Origin: Leucobacter sp. L43
GTDB taxonomy: Bacteria > Actinomycetota > Actinomycetes > Actinomycetales > Microbacteriaceae
Direction: 5' to 3'
NCBI RefSeq assembly: GCF_016597785.1
Contig: NZ_JAENJG010000001.1
Coordinates: forward strand, 310,001-374,000
Length of the DNA: 64,000 nt
The translations under genes and the position numbers were made by a program. The first letter of the stretch is position 1. Every line of letters begins with the position of its first letter. A model generated the notes under the pieces. The model was not told the DNA's origin and ran no database searches. It saw only the letters and a program-made list of their open reading frames with translations. Of this stretch, positions 15,258 through 23,700 are shown in pieces.

Positions 15258-15811
15258 AGATTCCGATCCTGCATGCGGGCGCGGGGGACCTTGAGGCCGC
15301 GTCAGAAACCCTCGCTGCCGCGTTCGAGGACTACGCCTGGACGAGATACGTGATCCCAACCACCGACTACGCTGCGCGTTTGCTCACGCTCCAACGGTTG
15401 TACCTCGACTACGCCCATCAGCACGGCATTGTTGGAGTGACCGCTACTGGTGACGGGGTCATCGCGCTCATCCCACCATCGGCGCCAGCACCCGAAGAGC
15501 ACACGGTCGAGCAGATCATTGCCTTACACGGTGACCGCCTCGACCGACTCATTCAGTCGGAGCCCCCTGCGGGCGCGTGGCGACTCGAAACACTGGGCGT
15601 GAGGCCAGAGCAGCAAGGACAGGGACGAGCATCAGCGCTACTCGCGTTCGGCTTAGACGCGGTCCGAGCCCGTGGCGGATCCATCATCGCGCTCGAAACC
15701 TCCGACCGGCGAAACGTGCGCCTCTACGAACGGCACGGCTTCAGGATCACCCAGAACACGGAAAGTGCCGGGCGCCCGCCCGTCTGGAAGATGGCTGCCT
15801 CGCTGCGATAG
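15254..15811 (+). CDS. GNAT-family N-acetyltransferase
   Basis: 185 aa. The acetyl-CoA pyrophosphate-binding motif is VRPEQQGQGRASALL (about 117-131), followed by the usual ALETSDRRNVRLYERHGFRI end. The N-terminal half (GAGDLEAASETLAAAFEDYAW) resembles the subgroup of GNATs found with drug resistance or spermidine-like substrates, but the substrate cannot be read from sequence. Last gene of a coupled three-gene operon. Confidence 0.88.
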   Translation: MKIPILHAGAGDLEAASETLAAAFEDYAWTRYVIPTTDYAARLLTLQRLYLDYAHQHGIVGVTATGDGVIALIPPSAPAPEEHTVEQIIALHGDRLDRLIQSEPPAGAWRLETLGVRPEQQGQGRASALLAFGLDAVRARGGSIIALETSDRRNVRLYERHGFRITQNTESAGRPPVWKMAASLR

Positions 15812-15985
15812 TCAACTGCGAAGCCGCAGTCGGTGCCTGCTCTGAGAGCTCCATCTTGCAGAAACATATAGATGTCGTTCGAAAACCCGCGTACCCACAC
15901 GCATCACTGACAGCAAGCCGCCCTCACTGGTCAAGCGCGGGCTCCCCCAGCAACGCGTCGTGCTCTCAGCGCTGCAGTGCTCTGC

Positions 15986-16195
15986 CTAGACACTGCAGGG
16001 CTTCGAGTACGTGCACTTACCTCCCGCCCTTGTTTCCAGGAGCTGCTCGGACACATTTCCGGGGCCGGTGCTGGGGTGGCACAGCAGACGCCCGTACAGG
16101 TCAACCCCACCCTGTGACGTGTCAATGATGAGGTCGGCGTCCTGGCAGCGCGAGAAGGAGATTGACCTTTTCGGGGCTACGTGCAAATCCTCCAA
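15986..16195 (-). CDS. Uncertain small hypothetical ORF in an otherwise empty 534-bp gap
   Basis: 69 aa (DLHVAPKRSISFSRCQDAD, then GGVDLYGRLLCHPSTGPGNV). The codons end mostly in G or C, as in real genes here, but I see no clear ribosome binding site and no family. It could be the tail of a decayed gene. The remaining gap 15812-16345 shows nothing else. Confidence 0.25.
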   Translation of the reverse strand: MEDLHVAPKRSISFSRCQDADLIIDTSQGGVDLYGRLLCHPSTGPGNVSEQLLETRAGGKCTYSKPCSV

Positions 16196-16345
16196 GAGCG
16201 ATCTGCAGATCTCGCTGTTTTCACAGCCAGACTAAGCGGTGCGCCGCTCGAAACCCGAACACCGGCACAATCAGCATCGTCTTCACACATCTTGCGACCA
16301 CCGACCGCCATTCTCACGATTGATCAACGTTCCCGACCAGTACAT

Positions 16346-17769
16346 CTAACGCTCCTGCTTCACATTAACGCCGCGAAGCAGCAGACCTGTGACGATCGCG
16401 CCAACGCCGATCACGGCGCAGCAGATGATGGCAGCAACGTTGTATGCGTCACTCATGCCCATCAAGGCGGTGAGAGTCGTGAAGACACTCCCGACTACTG
16501 CGACCGCCGTGAGGGAACCGAATTCATAGGAAACTTCCTCGAGCGACGACGCCATTCCAGCTCGGTTCGCGTTCACGTTGCCCATCACTGCCGATGAAGC
16601 TGCGGTCATTGCTGCGCCGAGGCCTATTCCGGTGACGCCGAGCGCACTACCGAACATGACAACTCCGTGCGGCAGCGCGAAAAGTGCTCCGATCAGACCG
16701 AGGGTGCCGGTGGTGAGTCCTCCCACGATGAGAGGGGTGGGGCCAGTACGGTGCATGACCGCGCCGCCGATGAGGCTTGCCGGCAACGCGCCAATGAGAA
16801 TGCAGGTCACGAGCAGGCCAGCCTGCAGGGGCGTGTAGTCCTCGGCAAGCTGGAAGCGCTGCGTCGTAATGAGCTGAAGCCCGGCGATCGCAAACATAGC
16901 AAGACCTGCGGCCAGTGCACCGCTACTGAGCGCGCGTGAGCGGAAGATCGTGAAGTCGAGCAGCGGATGCGCAAGCTTGCCTTGCCGTCGCGCGAAGAGG
17001 GCGAGACTGCTGACGGCTATTACGAGCGTCACAGCGACGACCACCCAGTTGCGATCGGCTTTCGCGACTTCCTTGATACAGAAGACTAGGGCGGCGAGCC
17101 CGGCGAGCGAGAGCAGTGATGACAGCGCGTCCCAAGGGGTTTCCTGGTGAGCGGTCGATGCGGGTACGACGAGTGCTCCGCCGATGAGCCCGGTCACGAC
17201 AACTGGAATATTGATAAGGAACACCGCGCCCCAGTGAAAGTGCTCGAGCAAGAGGCCGGCGACCACCGGGCCGACTGAGGCCCAACGAGCGACACGCTCG
17301 CCCAAACCCCGATAGCCATGTTGCGTTCGCGGGCGTCGGCAAACGTCTGTCTGATCAGTGCCAACGTTGCCGGCATGATCATCGCCGCTCCAACCGCAAG
17401 CAGCGCACGCCCAGTGATCAGGATCGCAGCGGTCGGCGCGAAGGCAGCGACCAGCGAGGCGATCCCAAACACGATAAGACCCCAGATGAACATCGGCTTA
17501 TGGCCGTACTTATCACCTAGCGTGCCGGCTCCGAGCAGCAGGCCGGCCATTACAAGCGGATACGCGTTGATGATCCACAAGCCCTCGGACGAGGACGCTC
17601 TCAGGTCCTCCGTCAACTTTGGCAACGCCGTGTACAGCACGGAGTTATCGAGAGCCACCATCAGCAGGCCGAGCGACACCAGAACCAGGATGACCCAGCG
17701 GTGGCGTGTGCTGAGTTCAGGCAAGAATACTCCAATCAGAAAGAAACAACCGTCTAGACGGTATAGCAT
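16346..17769 (-). pseudogene. MFS drug exporter (DHA2/QacA type) broken by a single-base frameshift
   Basis: Two overlapping frames make one roughly 470-aa transporter with about 14 membrane segments. The first frame (from 17769) holds LVMVALDNSVLYTALPKL-like helix 1 and GDKYGHKPMF loop; it reads VWASVSLVGPQS and then goes wrong. The second frame picks up with SVGPVVAGLLLEHFHWGAVF. Restoring one G to the GGG run at 17281-17283 rejoins them as VSLVGASVGPVV. Start is uncertain: ATG 17769 lies inside the operator, and a TTG after TTGGAG, giving LPELSTRHRW, is an alternative. It is divergent from and surely controlled by the TetR at 17796. A homopolymer sequencing error is possible. Confidence 0.8.
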
Positions 17770-17784
17770 AACCGTCTAGACGGT
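17749..17784. promoter_or_regulatory. Tandem TetR operators between the exporter and its regulator
   Basis: ACCGTCTAGACGGT occurs twice as a perfect 14-bp palindrome (17749-17762 and 17771-17784), 22 bp centre to centre, within a directly repeated 19-bp unit ending TATAG. Two helical turns apart, both sites face the same side of the DNA. They overlap the exporter start and lie 12 bp before the TetR ATG. Confidence 0.88.
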
Positions 17785-17795
17785 ATAGTTGACGC

Positions 17796-18359
17796 ATGAG
17801 ACGATCAGACGACGAATCAATTCGGAGCGATTCCAACCAAACCCGGAGAACGATCGTCGGCGCGGCCGTGACACTCCTCGCAAGGAACGGCAGGCCAGCG
17901 TCAATGGACGCTGTGGCCGAAGCCGCCGGAGTGTCCAAAGGTGGCTTGTTGTACCACTTCCGCTCACAGAAGGACCTCGCCGTCGCCATGTGCGAAGACA
18001 GCGCTGTGCGATTGCGCGAGAGCGTGATCCGCCAACTCACACCCGCCGACCAGCGACCCGGACGTCTGCTCCGCGCATACGTCCGTGCACTCCTCGGTGA
18101 GGATTCCGAGGCAGCGACCGCAATCATGCACTTCGTGGCACTGACGGTGTACCGCGACTTCGAGGAGGCGCAGAAGGTCTTCGAGGAAGACGCACAGCAG
18201 TGGCGAAACACTTTCAACCAAGACGGCATTGAATCGCACGTCTGGCTGACCGTTCGGCTCGCTGCCGAGGGAGCAGTCGCCTGCCTGGGGACCGCGTACC
18301 TCGATAGCGTCGAACGCGAGGCGCTCCGGCAACACTTGTTCGCGCTCTCCGAAGCCTGA
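17796..18359 (+). CDS. TetR-family repressor of the adjacent exporter
   Basis: 187 aa. N-terminal HTH TRRTIVGAAVTLLARNGRPASMDAVAEAAGVSKG with YHFRSQKDLAVAM, then a TetR_C domain (WLTVRLAAEGAVACLG; YLDSVEREALRQHLFALSEA). It lies divergent from the DHA2-type exporter, separated by twin palindromes, the usual autoregulated efflux arrangement. Since the exporter is frameshifted, the repressor may now control only itself. Confidence 0.9.
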   Translation: MRRSDDESIRSDSNQTRRTIVGAAVTLLARNGRPASMDAVAEAAGVSKGGLLYHFRSQKDLAVAMCEDSAVRLRESVIRQLTPADQRPGRLLRAYVRALLGEDSEAATAIMHFVALTVYRDFEEAQKVFEEDAQQWRNTFNQDGIESHVWLTVRLAAEGAVACLGTAYLDSVEREALRQHLFALSEA

Positions 18360-18404
18360 AGCCAAACTCTCGACGTTCAGACCGGGCTCAGTGGCCATGT
18401 TGAA

Positions 18405-18416
18405 GAACGATCGTTC
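18405..18416. promoter_or_regulatory. Isolated perfect palindrome GAACGATCGTTC
   Basis: A 12-bp perfect palindrome in the gap after the TetR gene and 214 bp before the next gene. It could be a regulator site or simply chance. No promoter boxes are clear around it. Confidence 0.3.
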
Positions 18417-18629
18417 GTGACGCAGCGATCAACGGGGACTTACAACGCGCCGTCTACGGCCCTGAGAGCCGCCTATGCCGCCTGGGCGAGGCCCGGTGCC
18501 GCCTTTGCTTTGGTCCGCAGCGAGGTTTCAGCCGATGAACAGAATCTCATTTCGGCTGCTGTTCATCGCGGACTCATGCTGAACGTTGCGAACAAAAGCT
18601 CATGAAATCAACCGATAAGGACACCAACC

Positions 18630-18980
18630 ATGACGCATACTGAGGACATCGAAGCCGTGCAGGCTTCGTCACGGCGGCCACGGGCGTGGCTGTGCATGGC
18701 ACTCGCCATCGCGGCAACAGTTACGTTTACTGCTCTCGCGAGCACAGTGGCGGGGACTTCGGGCCTCGCAGAAAGTGCCGAAAGTGGCGACTCTGCCGCG
18801 ATCCTCATTACGACGCTTGGGTACGCGTTCGGAGTTCTGAGTGCGCTGATGGCGTTGCTTCTCTGCCTGAAACCGGTCATCGAAAACCGTAGTCGTCAAC
18901 TTGCCCTCACCGCCGGAATTATCGCGGTACTTTCCCCTCTCGCCGCCGCATCGCTCGCCTCCGCGATCGGGCTCCGCTGA
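18630..18980 (+). CDS. Hypothetical membrane protein
   Basis: 116 aa. Three hydrophobic segments (about 19-40, 56-79 and 88-113) around a short polar loop; the start MTHTEDIEAVQASSRRPRAW follows AAGGA. Together with the next gene it forms a small unit of membrane proteins of unknown function. No motif recognised. Confidence 0.55.
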   Translation: MTHTEDIEAVQASSRRPRAWLCMALAIAATVTFTALASTVAGTSGLAESAESGDSAAILITTLGYAFGVLSALMALLLCLKPVIENRSRQLALTAGIIAVLSPLAAASLASAIGLR

Positions 18981-18997
18981 TCAGTTTCACGGACATT

Positions 18998-19216
18998 GTG
19001 GTCTTCGGCATCATGGCCGCGGTTGCATATGCATCGCTCTGGCTCTTTGACGGGTTCCTCCGTAGAAGCAGCGTAGGGACTGCGGAAGAGAACCAGGCTC
19101 AACTCCTCAAACTCGCAGAGATGACAGTTCCGCTATTGTCGCGTGCTGAGATCGACGCCGCTCAAGCGGCCCACCATGGACGGGAAGAGCCTGTTTCGAA
19201 CGAAAAACGCGACTAG
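18998..19216 (+). CDS. Small single-pass membrane protein
   Basis: 72 aa from GTG 18998. The start MVFGIMAAVAYASLWLFDGF is hydrophobic; the rest is charged and helical (AEENQAQLLKLAEMTVPLLS) and could form a coiled coil. It is 17 bp after the previous gene, probably the same transcript. The next gene downstream is convergent. Function unknown. Confidence 0.5.
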   Translation: MVFGIMAAVAYASLWLFDGFLRRSSVGTAEENQAQLLKLAEMTVPLLSRAEIDAAQAAHHGREEPVSNEKRD

Positions 19217-19274
19217 AGCGGAGCCTGCCGCTTCTGATCAGGCAGACCCCGGCGGAATCATCCGAGCAAGAGCG

Positions 19275-19307
19275 AACGCCAAACCGGAAGCTCCGGTTTC
19301 GGCGTTT
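19275..19307. terminator. Hairpin between convergent genes
   Basis: AACGCCAAACCGG and CCGGTTTCGGCGTT pair with one bulge around AAGCT. It can end transcription from both sides (19216 plus strand, 19307 minus strand). Confidence 0.65.
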
Positions 19308-20458
19308 CACGTCGCGTCCGACGCCGACACTGCTTGAGCGCTCATTGCGAGGAGAATGACGGCGAGGTCTTTGGGGACTTCTGGATCAAATCCAGTGAGC
19401 TCCTTGACGATTTGAAGCCGGTTCTTAACCGTGTTGCGATGGCTGAAAACGCGTTCCGCAGCACCACGAAGCGTTCCGGAAACGGAGTACGCGTCGATCG
19501 TGGTAAGAAGTACGCTCTGGTGAGACGCTGGAAGATCCAGAACAGGGCCGAGCACTGTGCTTTCGAAATACTCGCCCAGCTCGCCCATGCGGGAGCGCGC
19601 AAGCGTGAGCCACTGATCGCGCAGTCGAGTCGGTCGGTGTTCGGAGCCTAAAGCTGAATACAGTTCTGACAATAAACGGCACGACTGCTGCAGATTGCGA
19701 ACATGGACCCGGGAATCCATTACTGACCCTTGCAGGAGTTGATCGACGAGCGGCGCCGTTCCTTCTTGATGGAGAATAAGTTGGAATGATGGGCCTAGAA
19801 AATGTTGCACTCGACCCTTCGGTGACGCCGTTGCAACCTGCGTCATGATCTCAGTTGACAGCGGAGCGATGATCACGTCGAGCGGCTCGAACGGGTTGAA
19901 ACCGATTTCTGAGCACATGTGAGTGACTTCCGCGACTGACAGCGGCTCTTCGTTGAGCAGTCTCGCGAGAATGGCCTGTGTTCGAATCGCGTTTGCGCGA
20001 TCAAGTTCTTGCTCTCGTGACAGATAGCTGGCGAGAACTCGTCGAGTGTAGTAATCGACCCCTTCCCACAGCCTCAGTCCAATCTCGTGCAAAACGTCGG
20101 GTCCATATCCGCTGGCGTGCGCTGCTGCAGCTGCCCAGACAACTCCGAAATCGATGCTCAGGGCGCGGTGCAATTCTCCAGAGGGGATTCCGATGTCAGC
20201 ACGGCTCCTCCCGAGATGCGCAGCAAGACTCTGGAGGGACGAAGGAATCGAACGCGATCGAATGTAGTGGACGATGTACTCCACGCTTTGTCTGCCGGCC
20301 TCCTCGAGCGCAGATTCACTCAGCACTCCAGTCCGATACGTCGGAAGGTCCGTCCGACGCGCTGCCGCAGAGTGAGCTAGCTCTTCAAGATCGGCCAGGA
20401 TCTGTGCGCACACTTCCGCGATATGTCTTTCGCAAAGCGTTTCGTCATCGTTGTGCAT
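19307..20458 (-). CDS. PucR/CdaR-type transcriptional regulator
   Basis: About 383 aa from the ATG at 20458 (an upstream start at 20497 is less likely). The C-terminus carries the PucR helix-turn-helix: SGTLRGAAERVFSHRNTVKN and RLQIVKELTGFDPEVPKDLAVILL. The middle has a GGDEF-like fold region typical of CdaR. The N-terminal half is helical. Such regulators usually control catabolism of nitrogen compounds. It lies divergent from the MHS transporter, so it probably activates the transporter-amidohydrolase pair. Confidence 0.85.
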   Translation of the reverse strand: MHNDDETLCERHIAEVCAQILADLEELAHSAAARRTDLPTYRTGVLSESALEEAGRQSVEYIVHYIRSRSIPSSLQSLAAHLGRSRADIGIPSGELHRALSIDFGVVWAAAAAHASGYGPDVLHEIGLRLWEGVDYYTRRVLASYLSREQELDRANAIRTQAILARLLNEEPLSVAEVTHMCSEIGFNPFEPLDVIIAPLSTEIMTQVATASPKGRVQHFLGPSFQLILHQEGTAPLVDQLLQGSVMDSRVHVRNLQQSCRLLSELYSALGSEHRPTRLRDQWLTLARSRMGELGEYFESTVLGPVLDLPASHQSVLLTTIDAYSVSGTLRGAAERVFSHRNTVKNRLQIVKELTGFDPEVPKDLAVILLAMSAQAVSASDAT

Positions 20459-20494
20459 TAGGCGACATCTCTTCCCTAAAATGGGGGCTTTTTT

Positions 20495-20508
20495 CACACG
20501 TAAGTGTG
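20495..20508. promoter_or_regulatory. Palindrome in the divergent PucR/transporter promoter region
   Basis: CACACGTAAGTGTG has perfect five-base arms and is positioned between the two divergent starts (20458 and 20556). It is a reasonable candidate site for the PucR-type regulator. A second ACTTACAC block at about 20519 may belong to the same site. Confidence 0.4.
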
Positions 20509-20555
20509 CGTCCAGTCGAACTTACACTGGTCAAAGTCAACACGGAGGTTGGATA

Positions 20556-21857
20556 ATGACAACGAAGACATTGCATGAGCGAAAGCCCAAGCCACACTCA
20601 ATGCGGCGAGTTGCGGCGGCAGCTTTCGTGGGGACCACTCTCGAGTGGTACGACTATTACTTGTTCGGCACGGCAGCAGCGTTGGTCTTCGGTCACACCT
20701 TCTTTGTCGCGGATGATCCCATCACGGGCACTCTTGCCGCCTTTGCTACCTTTGCAGTCGGCTTCGTGGTGCGACCTCTAGGCGCTGTTTTGTTTGGGCA
20801 CATCGGTGATCGTTGGGGCCGCAAGCGCAGCTTGATCATGACCGTCATTCTGATGGGAGTCGTCACGGGCACGATCGGTGTTCTTCCTGATTACACACAG
20901 ATCGGCGTTTGGGCACCCATCATTTTGGTAGTCCTCCGATTGTTCCAGGGACTCGCGATGGGGGGCGAGTGGAGTGGCGCTTCGGCGCTCATCACGGAAC
21001 ACGCCGATTCAACGCGGCGAGGGTTCTACGCGATGCTCCCGCAAATGGGGAACCCGTTGGGCATTCTGCTTGGAGTATTGCTGTTCACTGGCATCAGCTC
21101 CGTTGTGCCGGAGGACGAGTTCATTGCGTGGGCTTGGCGCATTCCGTTCTTGCTCGCCGTTCCGTTCGCACTTATTGCGTTGTGGATTCGCTCCTCGATT
21201 GATGAATCGACGAGCTTCAAAAAAACCCAAGCAATCCGTGCGCGTAATGCGCCAGCGCCTATTGTGCAGATCCTTCGTTCATACAAACTGCCTGTGCTCC
21301 TCGGACTCGGCGCTGGTCTTCTTGGCACGGCTGGTTACTACTTTGCCGATACATTCATGCTCAACTACGGGTCTCAGACCCTGGGTATCGACTACACGTC
21401 CTTGTTGAATGCCTCTCTGATCACGGCGGCACTCAACATTCCACTCTTCTTACTCTGGGGTGTCCTCGCGAACCGGCTAGGTGGATTCAAAGTTGCAATA
21501 ATCGGATCGATCATCTCGCTGGTGTTGGCGTATCCGATGTTCGCTCTCGTGGGAATCGGCACCGCATTCTCTGTGGGTTCGGCGATGGTACTCGGCGGGT
21601 CGATGGTGTCAATCGCTTACGCGGCGTACGGACAGATCGTAAATGAGATCTTCCCTACGGAGGTACGCCAAAGCGCAATTGGGGTGGCTTACGGACTTAC
21701 GGGGGCCGTCGCCGGTTTTATTCCTTTCATCGCCACGCTCGTGATGAACGCAAGCGATGGATCGGTGTGGTGGACGGGGTCGCTACTGGTCCTGCTCGCA
21801 GCGCTCTCACTCGTCAGCGTGATCGCAGCACGTCGGTTCCGACGCGCCGAGCTTTAA
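20556..21857 (+). CDS. MFS transporter, metabolite:H+ symporter (MHS) type
   Basis: 433 aa, twelve membrane segments. Early motifs VGTTLEWYDYYLFGTAAAL and GHIGDRWGRKRSL, with FQGLAMGGEWSGA in helix 4, mark the MHS family, which takes up organic acids or osmolytes such as shikimate, citrate or proline/betaine with protons. ATG 20556 follows GGAGGTTGG. Stop lies 72 bp before the amidohydrolase gene, so the two likely form one transcript that imports and hydrolyses the same compound. Substrate unknown. Confidence 0.9.
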   Translation: MTTKTLHERKPKPHSMRRVAAAAFVGTTLEWYDYYLFGTAAALVFGHTFFVADDPITGTLAAFATFAVGFVVRPLGAVLFGHIGDRWGRKRSLIMTVILMGVVTGTIGVLPDYTQIGVWAPIILVVLRLFQGLAMGGEWSGASALITEHADSTRRGFYAMLPQMGNPLGILLGVLLFTGISSVVPEDEFIAWAWRIPFLLAVPFALIALWIRSSIDESTSFKKTQAIRARNAPAPIVQILRSYKLPVLLGLGAGLLGTAGYYFADTFMLNYGSQTLGIDYTSLLNASLITAALNIPLFLLWGVLANRLGGFKVAIIGSIISLVLAYPMFALVGIGTAFSVGSAMVLGGSMVSIAYAAYGQIVNEIFPTEVRQSAIGVAYGLTGAVAGFIPFIATLVMNASDGSVWWTGSLLVLLAALSLVSVIAARRFRRAEL

Positions 21858-21929
21858 AGATGCAGGTGTCCGCCGCGCTGGCAGGCAGCGGAATGTCCGT
21901 CATTACTGAGAACTCGAGAGGTGCAACCC

Positions 21930-23588
21930 ATGGCGATCAACTTGTCTCCTGAGCCGATCATCGTGACGGCCGATATCATTCGGACCGCGAACCCGCTACA
22001 GCCCGAAGCGCAGGGAATGCTCATCTGCGGAAGAGAAATTCTCATGGTGGGCTCCCTCGAAGAATGTGAAGCTGCGAGCGCTGAACGTTTCGTGAAAGCC
22101 CCCGAAGTGATCTCATTTCCAGGGCAAACTGTTGTGCCGGGTTTTGTTGATCCACATGCGCACCCGGTATCAATGGGCCAGTTCCTCACGTGGGTGGACT
22201 GCTCACCTGGTCAAGCTGGTTCCATAGACGAGATGGTCGGTCTGCTCACAGAAGCAGCCCGTCGTGCCGAGCCTGGCGTCACCATCCGCGGCTACGGGTA
22301 TGAACAGCGAAATCTTCGAGAGAAGCGCCATCCAAGCTGCGACGAGCTCGATCAAGCTTCAACCAGTCAGGAAATCTACCTGATGAATGCTTCTGGTCAC
22401 AGTGTGATCGTGAATCACTACGCTCTCGAGAAATACGGCATCACTGATACAACTCCAGACCCTGATGGTGGGGCATTCGTTCGCGACGAGGCCGGCCGTC
22501 TGACCGGTGAGATCGTAGATGCCGCCTGCAATGTCCTCACTGGGCCGATGGGAGTAAAGGTCGGGGCTCATGGTCCGAATTTTCATCTGCCAGAAACCGA
22601 CGAGCACCTCAACAGCTACTTGGAGGCCGCCCAATCAGTTTTCCTACGCAACGGTGTCACTTCAATCGGGGATGCACAGGTGTCATCTCGAGAATTTGGC
22701 ACTTATCAAAGACTTCGCGTGAGCGGGAAGCTTCGTGCGCGCTTCTCTTTGTATCTCCTCTCTCACATGCTCGACAGTGTTCTTGAGGTGGGCCTGAAAT
22801 CTGGCTTCGGAGATGAAATTCTTGAGGTCGCGGGTATCAAACTGTATGTCGATGGTTCCCTTGGCGGCTGGACTGCGTACTTCCCTGACGGCTATCCGGG
22901 AGATCCGTGTCGAACGGGACAGCTGTATCACGATCCGACAGAGTACGACGGCCTGGTCCGGCGGGCACACCTCGCGGGTCTGCAAACGGCGAGCCATGCT
23001 CAGTCTCCCGACGCGGTTGGCATGGTGATCACTGCCGTGCGAAATGCGCAGCAAGTAGATGGGGTGCAGCAGCGACACCGCGTGGAGCATTGCGGGTTAC
23101 CTGCGCTGGAGCAGATCAGTGAGATGAGAGCGCTGGGCATGCTTCCCGTTAATCAGCCAATGCATGGCCATAACTGGGGTGAAGGTGTAGTCGAAGCGAT
23201 TGGCGACGATGGCGAACGTTTCAACCCCCTTGGAGATTTCTTGCGCGCTGATTTGCCGATCACACTCTCGAGCGACGCTCCTGTTGCCTACCCAAACCCG
23301 CTCCAAGCAATAGATGCGGCGGTTACGCGCGAAACCCGATCAGGTTTAACGCTGGGATCGGAAGACCTTCGAGTTTCCCCGGAGGCTGCCCTTCAAGGGC
23401 ACACGTTGCATGGAGCACGTGCGCTCAATCGGGAGAATTCCGTCGGCAGCCTCGAAGCAGGAAAGCTCGCGGACTTTGTTGTGCTCGCAGGCGACCCCTT
23501 CGGCCGCGGCCGCATTCGAGATATCGAAGTCGAAGAGACGTGGGTGGCAGGCGTTCGCGAATACCACAGGAACGAGAACAGAGCGTAG
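21930..23588 (+). CDS. Metal-dependent amidohydrolase, YtcJ-like (family 3)
   Basis: 552 aa. The strand-1 metal motif is PGFVDPHAHP (near residue 70), with EHCGLP-type histidine and SSDAPVAYPNPLQAI later. The C-terminal beta sandwich reads GSLEAGKLADFVVLAGDPF. Family members hydrolyse N-substituted formamides, imidazolones and related C-N bonds. The ATG at 21930 has GAGAGG upstream. It is convergent with a second member (23701-25350) from the other operon; the two share fold but differ in the first motif (HAH against HVH). Confidence 0.88.
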   Translation: MAINLSPEPIIVTADIIRTANPLQPEAQGMLICGREILMVGSLEECEAASAERFVKAPEVISFPGQTVVPGFVDPHAHPVSMGQFLTWVDCSPGQAGSIDEMVGLLTEAARRAEPGVTIRGYGYEQRNLREKRHPSCDELDQASTSQEIYLMNASGHSVIVNHYALEKYGITDTTPDPDGGAFVRDEAGRLTGEIVDAACNVLTGPMGVKVGAHGPNFHLPETDEHLNSYLEAAQSVFLRNGVTSIGDAQVSSREFGTYQRLRVSGKLRARFSLYLLSHMLDSVLEVGLKSGFGDEILEVAGIKLYVDGSLGGWTAYFPDGYPGDPCRTGQLYHDPTEYDGLVRRAHLAGLQTASHAQSPDAVGMVITAVRNAQQVDGVQQRHRVEHCGLPALEQISEMRALGMLPVNQPMHGHNWGEGVVEAIGDDGERFNPLGDFLRADLPITLSSDAPVAYPNPLQAIDAAVTRETRSGLTLGSEDLRVSPEAALQGHTLHGARALNRENSVGSLEAGKLADFVVLAGDPFGRGRIRDIEVEETWVAGVREYHRNENRA

Positions 23589-23700
23589 CTTCAAGGAAGA
23601 ATGTTCCAGCGACTCGGGCGAATCCGACAGCGTCGTCACTCACACTCATTCCGAGAAGGATGAGCACTTCTCTTCCCGCAACTCCTTCTCTTCACAGTGT

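Noticed and set aside
18417-18605. 62-aa frame from GTG 18417
   Set aside because: No ribosome binding site or recognised motif; begins next to the GAACGATCGTTC palindrome and overlaps an empty gap. Too little support.
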